Shown here: in pieces, positions 1 through 6,771 of the stretch
How the letters are laid out: each line of letters starts with the position of its first letter
Numbering within the stretch: position 1 is the stretch's first letter
Origin: Rhodospirillales bacterium
GTDB taxonomy: Bacteria > Pseudomonadota > Alphaproteobacteria > Rhodospirillales > Defluviicoccaceae
Direction: 5' to 3'
Length of the DNA stretch: 64,000 nucleotides
NCBI GenBank assembly: GCA_007695045.1
Contig: REEP01000056.1
Span: 1 to 64,000, forward strand
Notes under the pieces: model-generated
What the model was told of the DNA's origin: nothing
Seen by the model: the letters and a program-made list of their open reading frames with translations, nothing else
Database searches by the model: none
Position numbers and translations under genes: made by a program

Positions 1-163
1 GCCGGCGCTCCTCGGCATCCTGGAGCAGCCGCAGGCCGGCGCGCACCACCTCGCTCACGTTGTTGAACTTGCCGCCGTCGACGCAGGCCCGGGCGAAGGC
101 CTCGAGCTCCGGGGTCAGGTGCACGTTGGCGGCCATGGCAACCTTCATATCAATGTTTGACAT
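1..163 (-). CDS. ParD/CopG-type antitoxin (partial, runs off the left edge)
   Basis: Reading leftwards from an ATG at 161-163, 54 codons are open to the window edge. They encode MSNIDMKVAMAANVHLTPEL, then a stretch with KFNNVSEVVRAGLRLLQDAE. This is the ribbon-helix-helix pattern of ParD antitoxins: a beta strand (ANVHLTP), then two helices around NNVSEVVRAGLR. An AAGG lies just upstream of the ATG. ParD normally precedes a ParE toxin gene, which would lie outside the window to the left. The protein is expected to neutralise that toxin and autorepress the pair. The family is clear; the missing C-terminus and partner cannot be seen. Confidence 0.8.
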   Translation of the reverse strand, partial: MSNIDMKVAMAANVHLTPELEAFARACVDGGKFNNVSEVVRAGLRLLQDAEERR

Positions 164-267
164 ACCTTGGATTCGGCCGCGTCGCGGTTCAAGAGTTCTG
201 CCGGACGAGGCCATGGCTGAGCCGACGCATCAGGATGCAGTGTTAACGGCGGCAACCGGCTGAGGGC

Positions 268-316
268 GCCGCGGTCACGCCGGCGGGTCCCCCGCCTTGC
301 TTGACCGCGGCTTTTT
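268..316 (+). terminator. Rho-independent terminator read in the plus direction
   Basis: The arms GCCGCGGTCA (268-277) and TGACCGCGGC (302-311) are perfectly complementary, enclose a second GC-rich stem, and are followed directly by TTTTT on the plus strand. Both flanking genes are on the minus strand, so no plus-strand gene seen here ends at it. It may stop an antisense or leftover transcript. Confidence 0.55.
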
Positions 317-349
317 CTGTTTCCCGGGCCTCCGGCCCGCTTGCCGGGC

Positions 350-2071
350 TCACGGCTCCTGAACTCGGGCACAGCGAAAGCCGCTGTCGGCGCAGCGGAG
401 GCCCGGATCGCACGCGAAGCGGTACGCGGAGAGCACGAGCCGCGCGCGAGTGAAGAGCCAGGAGCCGCCACGCAGCACACGGCGCTCACAGTTGCCACCA
501 TCCTCCCCGCCCCAGGCGCGGCCATCATCGGGCGCGCCACGGTAGTTGGGGTGCCAGCAGTCTTCGCACCACTCCCACACGTTGCCGTGCATGTCATGCA
601 GGCCCCAGGGATTGGGCGGGTAAACGCCGACATTGGTTGTCCTGCGAACGTTGGCGCCAAAGTTCGCCTGCTTCTCAGTAATCTCGTCACCGAAGGTGAA
701 GCGCGTCGTCGTCCCCGCCCGGCAGGCGTATTCCCATTCTGCCTCTGATGGCAGGCGGTAGGGCTTGCCGGTCTTCCGCGACAGCCACACCACATAGGCC
801 TGGGCGTCCTCCCAGCTCACGTTGATCACCGGCCGCCGGCCACGGCCCCAGCCTTCGTCCTTCGGCTTGTCGTGGCCGGTCGCATCGCAGAAATGATCGT
901 ACTCCGCGAAGGTGACCGCAAACCGGCCGATGGCGAACGGCTTGGCAATGGTCACCCGGTGCTGCGGGCCCTCGTCGCTAGTGCGATCCTGCTCGTTTTC
1001 CGGCGATCCCATCAGGAACGTGCCAGGCGGGATGACCACCATCTCCGGGCACCAGGGCTCATCCACGTCGCGGAACACGGTGCCCGGTGGCGGGAGACCG
1101 ACCGGCGTGCGGGCCAGTGCCGCCTCGATGCGCTTGTAGACGCGAACGTGCTCCTCCAGCTTCAGGCGCGATTCCAGGGCAGCGCGAGCAGCCGCGGCGA
1201 GATGGCGCTCCCCGCTCGCCAGGATCTCCTCCAACTCGGCCACGGCGCCATATCGGACCCTCATCTGCTCGTCGTCCAAGTCGGCCACCAGGTCCGGCCG
1301 CAACCGTGCCGGATTGCGGGCGAGCATCAGTTCCCCGGCACCGTGATAGACGAAGCGCTGCGGCGACAGGGCGGGCGCATCCCTGGGAAGATTGCGAAAC
1401 ACGTAGTCATACAGGTCGTCGGGGGTGATCACCGCCTTGTCGGGTGCCGCAGCGCCCTTGAGTCCCTCCACCAGCATGCGGGTGAACAGGGAGGTGCGCC
1501 CCTCGGCCACATCCGGTCCCTCCTTCAGCGCCGGGGAATCCCAGGAGAACGCCCGGGCGGCGCAGGCGGTCAGAATGTAGCGGCTGTCGCCCCCGGCGAA
1601 TGTCGCCTTGGTTATCGCCGGCGAGCCGGCGTCCTTCCGCCCCGGGACGAAGGCGCCGCTGTGGCAGCAGTCAAGGATCACCACCTGCTGCCGCGCCCGA
1701 CAGTGTTTGTCGAGGATGCCGCGGAGCCAGGTGGCCTCCAGGCTGGCCGCATGCGGCCAATCAACTGTCGTCTCGCGAAGCGCGAAATAGAGTTCGTCGT
1801 GGATATCCAGAACCCCATGCCCGGAATAATATAAAACGAACAAATCATCGGACGCGGTTCGGTGACAAACCTCGGCGATCGCCTCTCGGACCGGCATCAG
1901 AGATTCGTCGAACAGCACCCGCACCGGGGCCTCGAAGCCGCCGATGGCCGGGTCTTCCAGCACCGCCTTGAGGGCGTCCACGTCGTGCTCCGGCGCGAAC
2001 AGGCGGGCGAGGCGGTCATCGGCGAAGGTCGCGTTGCCGATCAGAAGGGCGATGCGCCGGCCGTCCGCCAT
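350..2071 (-). CDS. Caspase-like peptidase fused to an FGE-sulfatase (SUMF1-type) domain
   Basis: The N-terminal third (about residues 5-240) is a peptidase C14 caspase/metacaspase fold. The predicted dyad is His85 in YYSGHG and Cys136 in LDCCHSG. A helical linker follows, then a SUMF1/FGE-type domain from about 336 to the end, with MVVIPPGTFLMGS, RLPSEAEWEYACRAG, GLHDMHGNVWEW and RVLRGGSW. The copper-binding cysteines of true formylglycine-generating enzymes seem to be absent: RGGSW is followed by LFTRARLVLSAYRF. The C-terminal domain is therefore more likely a binding module than an oxidase. The gene starts 6 nt after the EACC1-like gene and is probably translationally coupled to it. Fusions of a caspase with FGE domains occur in predicted bacterial abortive-infection or programmed-death loci. 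The exact role here is inferred. Confidence 0.85.
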   Translation of the reverse strand: MADGRRIALLIGNATFADDRLARLFAPEHDVDALKAVLEDPAIGGFEAPVRVLFDESLMPVREAIAEVCHRTASDDLFVLYYSGHGVLDIHDELYFALRETTVDWPHAASLEATWLRGILDKHCRARQQVVILDCCHSGAFVPGRKDAGSPAITKATFAGGDSRYILTACAARAFSWDSPALKEGPDVAEGRTSLFTRMLVEGLKGAAAPDKAVITPDDLYDYVFRNLPRDAPALSPQRFVYHGAGELMLARNPARLRPDLVADLDDEQMRVRYGAVAELEEILASGERHLAAAARAALESRLKLEEHVRVYKRIEAALARTPVGLPPPGTVFRDVDEPWCPEMVVIPPGTFLMGSPENEQDRTSDEGPQHRVTIAKPFAIGRFAVTFAEYDHFCDATGHDKPKDEGWGRGRRPVINVSWEDAQAYVVWLSRKTGKPYRLPSEAEWEYACRAGTTTRFTFGDEITEKQANFGANVRRTTNVGVYPPNPWGLHDMHGNVWEWCEDCWHPNYRGAPDDGRAWGGEDGGNCERRVLRGGSWLFTRARLVLSAYRFACDPGLRCADSGFRCARVQEP

Positions 2072-2077
2072 CGGAAA

Positions 2078-2473
2078 TCAACCCGCCTTGAGGGTGTCCA
2101 GCAAGCGGTGGGCCAAGGCCTGCACCTCCGCCGGTGACGCGCCGCTGGGAATCTCGATGGCAACCGTGCCCCGGCCCGCCAACTCGACCGCGACCTTGAC
2201 CGGCGGCGCCCCGGGGCGGGAGAGAATGTCCCGGATCAGGTTGAGCAGGCCCTCGACCGCCACCGGCGCCAGCGCCACGATCAGGGCGCCCAGCAGCATC
2301 GCCTCGCCGGCCTTGGCGCCGGTCGGGGCCGGCGCGGTCGCCGCTTGGACGCGCGCGACGTCCGGGTGATCGGAGGCGCCTTCCCGGATCCGCCGGGCAA
2401 CCAGCGCGACCCCGTCGGCCGTGCAGTCGCCATCCGGCATGACGACGACCTTAAGCTCAACCGGGTGTGACAT
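2078..2473 (-). CDS. EACC1-like effector-associated protein
   Basis: This encodes 131 residues starting at MSHPVELKVVVMPDG. An upstream in-frame ATG exists, but the start at 2473 follows a G-rich run 7-12 nt away and begins right at the conserved core. Visible layout: an N-terminal beta strand, a helical segment, a Gly/Ala hydrophobic segment (MLLGALIVALAPVAVEGLL, about residues 58-76), then two beta strands (VKVAVELAG, TVAIEIP) and a terminal helix. This layout resembles EACC1 (effector-associated constant component 1), a small partner protein repeatedly found beside caspase, trypsin or TIR effectors in predicted prokaryotic conflict systems. It lies immediately upstream of the caspase-FGE gene in one operon. 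The family call rests on pattern and neighbour, not on a profile search. Confidence 0.6.
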   Translation of the reverse strand: MSHPVELKVVVMPDGDCTADGVALVARRIREGASDHPDVARVQAATAPAPTGAKAGEAMLLGALIVALAPVAVEGLLNLIRDILSRPGAPPVKVAVELAGRGTVAIEIPSGASPAEVQALAHRLLDTLKAG

Positions 2474-2715
2474 CCAAAGCCCCCCAAACCTCAAGTCTTT
2501 ATGGTGAATTCCCCGCAACCGCCGGTCAAGCGGCAACCGCCCGCGGATGGCTGTTCTGCCGGCGTCCAGGTGGGCTGATGAGACCAGATATGCGGTTTCT
2601 GTCAGGACCAGGATACAAGCTCTTGACGCAAACGCAATCCCAGGGTTGAGTGGGGCACCTGTGCGGCCGGCTTCGATCGGGCGCCGGTCGCAAACTTGCA
2701 GCGGGGAGAGCCGAC

Positions 2716-3345
2716 TTGAACGCGCCGCATCCGTCCAAGCGCTACCGCGTCATCTATGCCGATCCGCCGTGGACGTTCGCCACCTTCTCCCGCAAGGGCA
2801 AGGGGCGGAGCCCGGAGGCCTATTACGACTGCATGACCCTGGCGGACATCCAGGCGCTGCCGGTGGCGGACTGGGCGGCGGACGATTGCGTTCTGCTGCT
2901 GTGGGCCACCGACCCGCTGCTGGACAAGGCGCTCGAGGTGATCCGCGCCTGGGGCTTCACCTACAAGACCGTGGGGTTCTACTGGGCCAAGCTGCAGAAG
3001 TGCCACACCGCCCCGGACTTCGACGAACGCAGCTTCTTCACCGGGCTCGGCTTCTGGACCCGCGCCAACCCCGAACCGTGCCTGCTCGCCACCCGCGGCC
3101 ATCCCAAGCGGGTGGCGGCCAATGTGCGAAAGCTGGTGATCGCGCCCCGGCGGGAGCACAGCCGCAAGCCGGACGAGGTCTATGGCCGGATCGAGGCGCT
3201 GTGCCAGGGGCCGTACCTGGAGATGTTCGCCCGGTCGTCGCGGCCCGGCTGGGACAGCTGGGGCATCGAGACCGGGCTCCTGGACCGGGGGGGCGCGCCG
3301 CAGCGGCGCTGGCGGGCCGACAGCTACCCGGAAGCCGCGGAGTAG
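2716..3345 (+). CDS. MT-A70 family adenine-N6 methyltransferase
   Basis: This encodes 209 residues from a TTG start. GGGGAGAG sits 5 nt upstream of the TTG, and the longer ATG reading (2650) adds an unconserved arginine-rich tail. The DPPW catalytic motif is at residues 16-19, followed by the MT-A70 pattern (LLLWATDPLLDKALEVI, WGFTYKTVGFYWAK, and NPEPCLLATRG). Members use SAM to methylate adenine N6 in DNA or RNA. Compact versions like this are usually solitary DNA methyltransferases, often of phage or mobile origin. No restriction enzyme gene lies beside it. It converges on the sirtuin gene with only 7 nt between the stop codons. The substrate cannot be read from the sequence. Confidence 0.85.
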   Translation: MNAPHPSKRYRVIYADPPWTFATFSRKGKGRSPEAYYDCMTLADIQALPVADWAADDCVLLLWATDPLLDKALEVIRAWGFTYKTVGFYWAKLQKCHTAPDFDERSFFTGLGFWTRANPEPCLLATRGHPKRVAANVRKLVIAPRREHSRKPDEVYGRIEALCQGPYLEMFARSSRPGWDSWGIETGLLDRGGAPQRRWRADSYPEAAE

Positions 3346-3352
3346 GCGGCCT

Positions 3353-4117
3353 CTACCCTGCCGTGGCCAGGAGCTGCTCGACGTACGCCGGCACCACCCG
3401 GGTGGCGGGGCCGTAAAGGGTTTCCTGGAACAGGGTGGCGCCTTCCGACGGCTCCATGTTGAGTTCCACCGTGCGCGCCCGGGTAAAGCGGCGGACATGG
3501 CTGACGAAACCGGCGGCAGGATACACGGCGCCCGAGGTGCCGATGGACAGGAACAGGGCGCTCTCGTCCAGTGCCGAAAAGATGCGGTCCATTTCCAGCG
3601 GCATCTCCCCGAACCAGACCACATGCGGGCGCATCCAGCCGGTTTCGCCACAGAGCGGGCACTGGCTGTCCAGAGCCAGATCCTCGTGCCAGGCGACCAC
3701 GCCCTGGCAGCCGTCGCAGCGGGCCTTGTTGAGCTCCCCGTGCATGTGGATGAGGTTCCGGCTGCCGGCGCGCTCGTGCAGGTCGTCGATGTTCTGGGTG
3801 ACGATCAGCACCTCCCCCGGCCATTCCGCCTCGAGCCGCGCCAGCGCCGCGTGGGCGGCGTTGGGCTCCACCGCGGGATCGTGCAGGCCGCGCCGGCGCG
3901 CGTTGTAGAAGTCGTGGACCAGGGCGGGGTTGCGCTGGAACCCTTCCGGCGTCGCCACGTCCTCCAGCCGCACCCGGTTCCAGATGCCGTCGGCACAGCG
4001 GAAGGTGTCGAGCCCGGATTCCTTGGAGATGCCGGCCCCGGTCAGCACCACGATGGTGCCGGCGCCGTTGCCGGGGCGGGCGTCGCGTTGATGCGGGCTC
4101 GTGTGGGTGGTGGTCAT
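3353..4117 (-). CDS. cobB: NAD-dependent protein deacylase, CobB-type sirtuin
   Basis: This 254-residue Sir2-family protein uses NAD+ to remove acyl groups from lysines. Visible motifs are GAGISKESG (27-35), QNIDDLH (108-114), catalytic His126 in HMHGEL, and four zinc cysteines (134, 137, 153, 156). Tyr71 and Arg74 in FYNARRR match the Y-x-x-R signature of CobB/SIRT5-like enzymes that also remove succinyl and malonyl groups. GGGAGG lies upstream of the ATG. The gene is divergent from the phosphatase gene that follows. The core is complete and of normal length. It is a metabolic sirtuin and not one of the long defence-associated Sir2 proteins, although it sits near the caspase system. Confidence 0.92.
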   Translation of the reverse strand: MTTTHTSPHQRDARPGNGAGTIVVLTGAGISKESGLDTFRCADGIWNRVRLEDVATPEGFQRNPALVHDFYNARRRGLHDPAVEPNAAHAALARLEAEWPGEVLIVTQNIDDLHERAGSRNLIHMHGELNKARCDGCQGVVAWHEDLALDSQCPLCGETGWMRPHVVWFGEMPLEMDRIFSALDESALFLSIGTSGAVYPAAGFVSHVRRFTRARTVELNMEPSEGATLFQETLYGPATRVVPAYVEQLLATAG

Positions 4118-4191
4118 CGTTGCTCATCCTCCCGTCTTGCTCGATACTACCGGCCGTTGAGCCTCCCCCAAGCCTCCCGGACCGAACGCCG

Positions 4192-4692
4192 ATGGTCAAT
4201 GTCTTGTTCGTCTGTCTCGGCAACATCTGCCGGTCGCCGGCGGCGGAAGGGATGTTGCGGGCGCTGATCGAGCGCGAGGGCCTGATCGGCACCGTCACCG
4301 TGGACAGCGCCGCCACCCATCCGTTCAACATCGGCCGGCCCCCGGACCCGCGGGCGCAGGCGGTCCTGCATGACCGTGGCATCGACATCCGCGATTTCCG
4401 CGCCCGCCAGATCAAGGAAACGGATTTCCGCCGGTTCGATTACATCATCGCCATGGACCGGGACAACCTCGACGACCTGCGCCACGCCTGCCCGGCGGAT
4501 GCGCGGGCGCGGCTGCACCGGCTGCTGGAATTCGTGCCGGACGGCCGCCAGGAGGACGTGGCCGACCCGTACCACGGCCGTGATGGCGACTTCCTGGTGA
4601 TGGCCGATCAGATCGAGATCGGCACCCGCCACCTGCTCCGCCACATCGTGACCCATGACCTTCGCCACGGCGCGGGCCGGAGCGCCGACTGA
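4192..4692 (+). CDS. Low-molecular-weight protein tyrosine phosphatase
   Basis: This encodes 166 residues starting at MVNVLFVCLGNICRS; the reading frame is open further upstream, but the conserved fold begins here. The P-loop C-x5-R-S uses Cys8 as nucleophile and Arg14. The general acid loop DPYHG is at 125-129. Such cytoplasmic phosphatases act on phosphotyrosine of bacterial tyrosine kinases or on small phosphoesters; no kinase gene is nearby. The 3' end overlaps the next gene by 38 nt if the HAD gene starts at its first ATG, so the two are probably cotranscribed. Confidence 0.92.
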   Translation: MVNVLFVCLGNICRSPAAEGMLRALIEREGLIGTVTVDSAATHPFNIGRPPDPRAQAVLHDRGIDIRDFRARQIKETDFRRFDYIIAMDRDNLDDLRHACPADARARLHRLLEFVPDGRQEDVADPYHGRDGDFLVMADQIEIGTRHLLRHIVTHDLRHGAGRSAD

Positions 4693-5371
4693 GGTGGGGA
4701 CGGCGCTCGTCATCTTCGATTGCGACGGGGTGCTGGTGGACAGCGAGCCGATCGCGAGCCGCGTTCTGGCGGACCTGCTCACCGAGATCGGCTTCCCGAT
4801 GACGCCGGAGGGCGCGTTGGACCGCTACACCGGCATCACCCTGCCCGCGGTACTGGCCAAGGTGGAGGCGGAATGGGGACGGCCGCTGCCGCATGATTTC
4901 CTGGATCAGCTGCGGGCCCGGGACCAAGCGGCGTTTCGCGCCGAGCTTCAGCCGGTGCCCGGGGTCATGGCCGTGCTGGATGCCCTGGATGCGGCGGGTG
5001 TGCGGAAGTGCGTCGCGTCCTCGGGCGCGCCCGAGAAGCTTCGCCTCACTCTCACCGTCACCGGGCTGTGGGACCGCTTCGCCCCGCATATCTATAGCGC
5101 GGCCGCGGTCGAGCGCGGCAAGCCGTGGCCGGACCTGTTCCTGCATGCGGCCGCGGCGATGGCGGTGCCGGCGGAAGCGTGCCTGGTGGTGGAGGACAGC
5201 ACCGCCGGCATCCAGGCGGCCCGCGCCGCCGGCATGCGGGTGATCGGGTTCGCCGGCGGCGGCCATGCCGGACCGGATTATGCCCGCTCGCTCAGGCAGG
5301 CCGGCGCGGACACGGTGGTTCCCGACATGCCGGCGCTCGGCCGCCTGCTCGCGGCGGCGGCGCCGGCCTGA
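4655..5371 (+). CDS. HAD-superfamily phosphatase (subfamily IA, beta-phosphoglucomutase/Gph-like)
   Basis: This encodes 238 residues. Motif I is FDCDGVLVDSE (Asp22 nucleophile, Asp24), followed by a helical cap. Motif II is CVASSGAP, motif III has Lys in ERGKPWPDLFL, and motif IV is CLVVEDSTAGIQAARAAG. These mark subfamily IA enzymes that hydrolyse small phosphorylated metabolites. The ATG at 4655 overlaps the phosphatase gene by 38 nt. A GTG at about residue 14 (VGTALVIFDCD) would remove the overlap and cannot be excluded. The substrate is not predictable from the sequence. Confidence 0.85.
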   Translation: MTFATARAGAPTEVGTALVIFDCDGVLVDSEPIASRVLADLLTEIGFPMTPEGALDRYTGITLPAVLAKVEAEWGRPLPHDFLDQLRARDQAAFRAELQPVPGVMAVLDALDAAGVRKCVASSGAPEKLRLTLTVTGLWDRFAPHIYSAAAVERGKPWPDLFLHAAAAMAVPAEACLVVEDSTAGIQAARAAGMRVIGFAGGGHAGPDYARSLRQAGADTVVPDMPALGRLLAAAAPA

Positions 5372-5410
5372 GCCGGCCGGCTGCCGCCGGGCGTAGCCCG
5401 TCGCACGCAC

Positions 5411-5599
5411 TCAGGCATCCGGATCGAACTCGGCGTCGTTGGCGGCCATGCGGGCGAGATCGTCGATCTCCGCATCGGTGAGTTCGGCCAGTTCGTCCAG
5501 CGTCTTCACCCACTCCTCAAGACTGTTCCAGTTGTGATCCCGTACGGTGCGGCGGATCCGGGTCTTGGCGGTCTGGACCGCGGTTGCGCGCTTGGGCAT
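5411..5599 (-). CDS. 62-residue protein of unknown function, probably SOS-regulated
   Basis: The start is an ATG at 5597-5599 with GGAGAA a few bases upstream. The protein has a basic N-terminus (MPKRATAVQTAKTRIRRTVR), then an acidic helical C-terminus (LEEWVKTLDELAELTDAEI ... FDPDA). No membrane segment, signal or known motif is visible and I do not recognise the family. The charge split and amphipathic helix would suit a small binding protein. A promoter with an overlapping alphaproteobacterial LexA box lies about 120 nt upstream, so it is expected to be induced by DNA damage. It converges on the HAD gene. Confidence 0.65.
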   Translation of the reverse strand: MPKRATAVQTAKTRIRRTVRDHNWNSLEEWVKTLDELAELTDAEIDDLARMAANDAEFDPDA

Positions 5600-5619
5600 G
5601 ACGGTTCTCCATTCCTTTA

Positions 5620-5668
5620 GGGGTGTGTCGGGTTTCGGGTGTCGAGTTTCAGGTTTTGGGTTTCGGGG
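5620..5668. repeat. GGGTTTC-type G-rich repeat tract
   Basis: The plus strand carries iterated GGGTTTCGGGTGTC / GGTTTTGGGTTTCGGGG with five runs of three or more G. It lies in the untranslated leader between the SOS promoter and the 62-residue gene. The G-rich strand could form a quadruplex; the transcript would be C-rich. Confidence 0.45.
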
Positions 5669-5720
5669 CCTCGGATGGGGCGGCCAGTCCGACCGAAGGT
5701 CTCTGTGCCCCCTGGGCTGT

Positions 5721-5760
5721 GAACATAACAAGAACATATCAGTTCGGGTTGTGGAGTCAA
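5721..5760 (-). promoter_or_regulatory. LexA-regulated promoter (GTTC-N7-GTTC box)
   Basis: On the minus strand a -35 TTGACT (5755-5760) and a 16-nt spacer lead to a -10 TATGTT (5733-5738). The sequence GTTCTTGTTATGTTC (5721-5735) is an exact GTTC-N7-GTTC, the known LexA operator form of alphaproteobacteria, and it overlaps the -10. Transcription would run into the 62-residue gene. The remaining bases up to dapF (to 5918) show no other feature. Confidence 0.7.
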
Positions 5761-5918
5761 GCGAATCATTGCCCCTTTTGGGGGCTGATCGGGAGAACGC
5801 GTCAAGGACGGTTTCGGCTGGATGAGCGGGACACGCTCGGCCCGCCCCACCTCGCCGCAGGGATACCGGCGCGCGCGGCGGTGGACAGCAGCACCGCGTT
5901 CGCCATATCAGGGGCGGA

Positions 5919-6755
5919 ATGATCGACCTTGCTTTCACCAAGATGCACGGGCTCGGCAACGACTTCGTCGTGCTGGACGGGCGTGCCCAGCCGCTCGGCA
6001 TGACCGCGGCAATGGCACGCGCGCTGGCCGATCGGCGCACCGGGGTCGGTTGCGACCAGGTGATCGTGGTGGAACCGCCTTCGGACCCGGGCGCCGAAGC
6101 GTTCATGCGCATCTTCAATGCCGACGGCAGCGAGGTCGCGGCCTGCGGCAATGCGACCCGTTGCGTCGCCCGCATGCTGATGGCGGAGAGCCGTCAGGAT
6201 ACCGCGCGGATCGAGACGGCGGCGGGCGTGCTGCATGCGGCCGAAACTGCCGACGGCATGATCCGCGTCGACATGGGCGAAGCCCGCACCGAGTGGGACC
6301 GGATACCCCTGGCCGAACCGATGGAGACGCTGCACCTGCCGGTTACGGCGGGCGACCTGTCCGATCCGGTGGCGGTGAGCATGGGCAATCCGCATGCGGT
6401 GTTCTTCGTCGACGACGCTCTGGCGGTACCGATCGAAACGCTGGGACCGCTGATCGAGCACCACCCGCTGTTTCCGGACGGGACCAACGTGGGCGTGGCA
6501 ACGGTGCTGGCCCCCGACCGTATTCGCCTTCGGGTGTGGGAACGCGGCGCCGGGCTCACCCGCGCCTGCGGCACCGGCGCCTGCGCCGCCACGGTGGCGG
6601 CCATGCGCCGCGGCTTCGCCGGGCCGACGGCGGAGGTGATCCTCGATGGCGGCTCGCTCCGGATCGACGTGACGGCTGTCGGCCGGGTGCACATGACCGG
6701 TCCCGCGGCGGTCAGCTTCGCCGGCCGGATCACCCTCGCCCGCCCCGCCGCCTGA
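5919..6755 (+). CDS. dapF: Diaminopimelate epimerase
   Basis: This 278-residue cytoplasmic enzyme interconverts LL- and meso-diaminopimelate, for lysine and peptidoglycan. It opens with the family start FTKMHGLGNDFVVLD. The two catalytic cysteines are Cys76 (ACGNATRC) and Cys217 (TRACGTGACAA). The length is normal. mtaB follows 16 nt later, the dapF-mtaB-ftsY order being common in alphaproteobacteria, so the three are probably one transcript. Confidence 0.97.
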   Translation: MIDLAFTKMHGLGNDFVVLDGRAQPLGMTAAMARALADRRTGVGCDQVIVVEPPSDPGAEAFMRIFNADGSEVAACGNATRCVARMLMAESRQDTARIETAAGVLHAAETADGMIRVDMGEARTEWDRIPLAEPMETLHLPVTAGDLSDPVAVSMGNPHAVFFVDDALAVPIETLGPLIEHHPLFPDGTNVGVATVLAPDRIRLRVWERGAGLTRACGTGACAATVAAMRRGFAGPTAEVILDGGSLRIDVTAVGRVHMTGPAAVSFAGRITLARPAA

Positions 6756-6771
6756 GCCGCACGCGCTTCCG

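Noticed and set aside
872-1834. 320-codon open frame antisense to the caspase-FGE gene
   Set aside because: High-GC shadow frame; the opposite strand carries clear caspase and FGE motifs.
3353-4117. Sirtuin as a defence-type Sir2 effector of the neighbouring caspase system
   Set aside because: Length, zinc site and Y-x-x-R motif mark an ordinary CobB deacylase; it is convergent with the methyltransferase gene and not part of the caspase operon.
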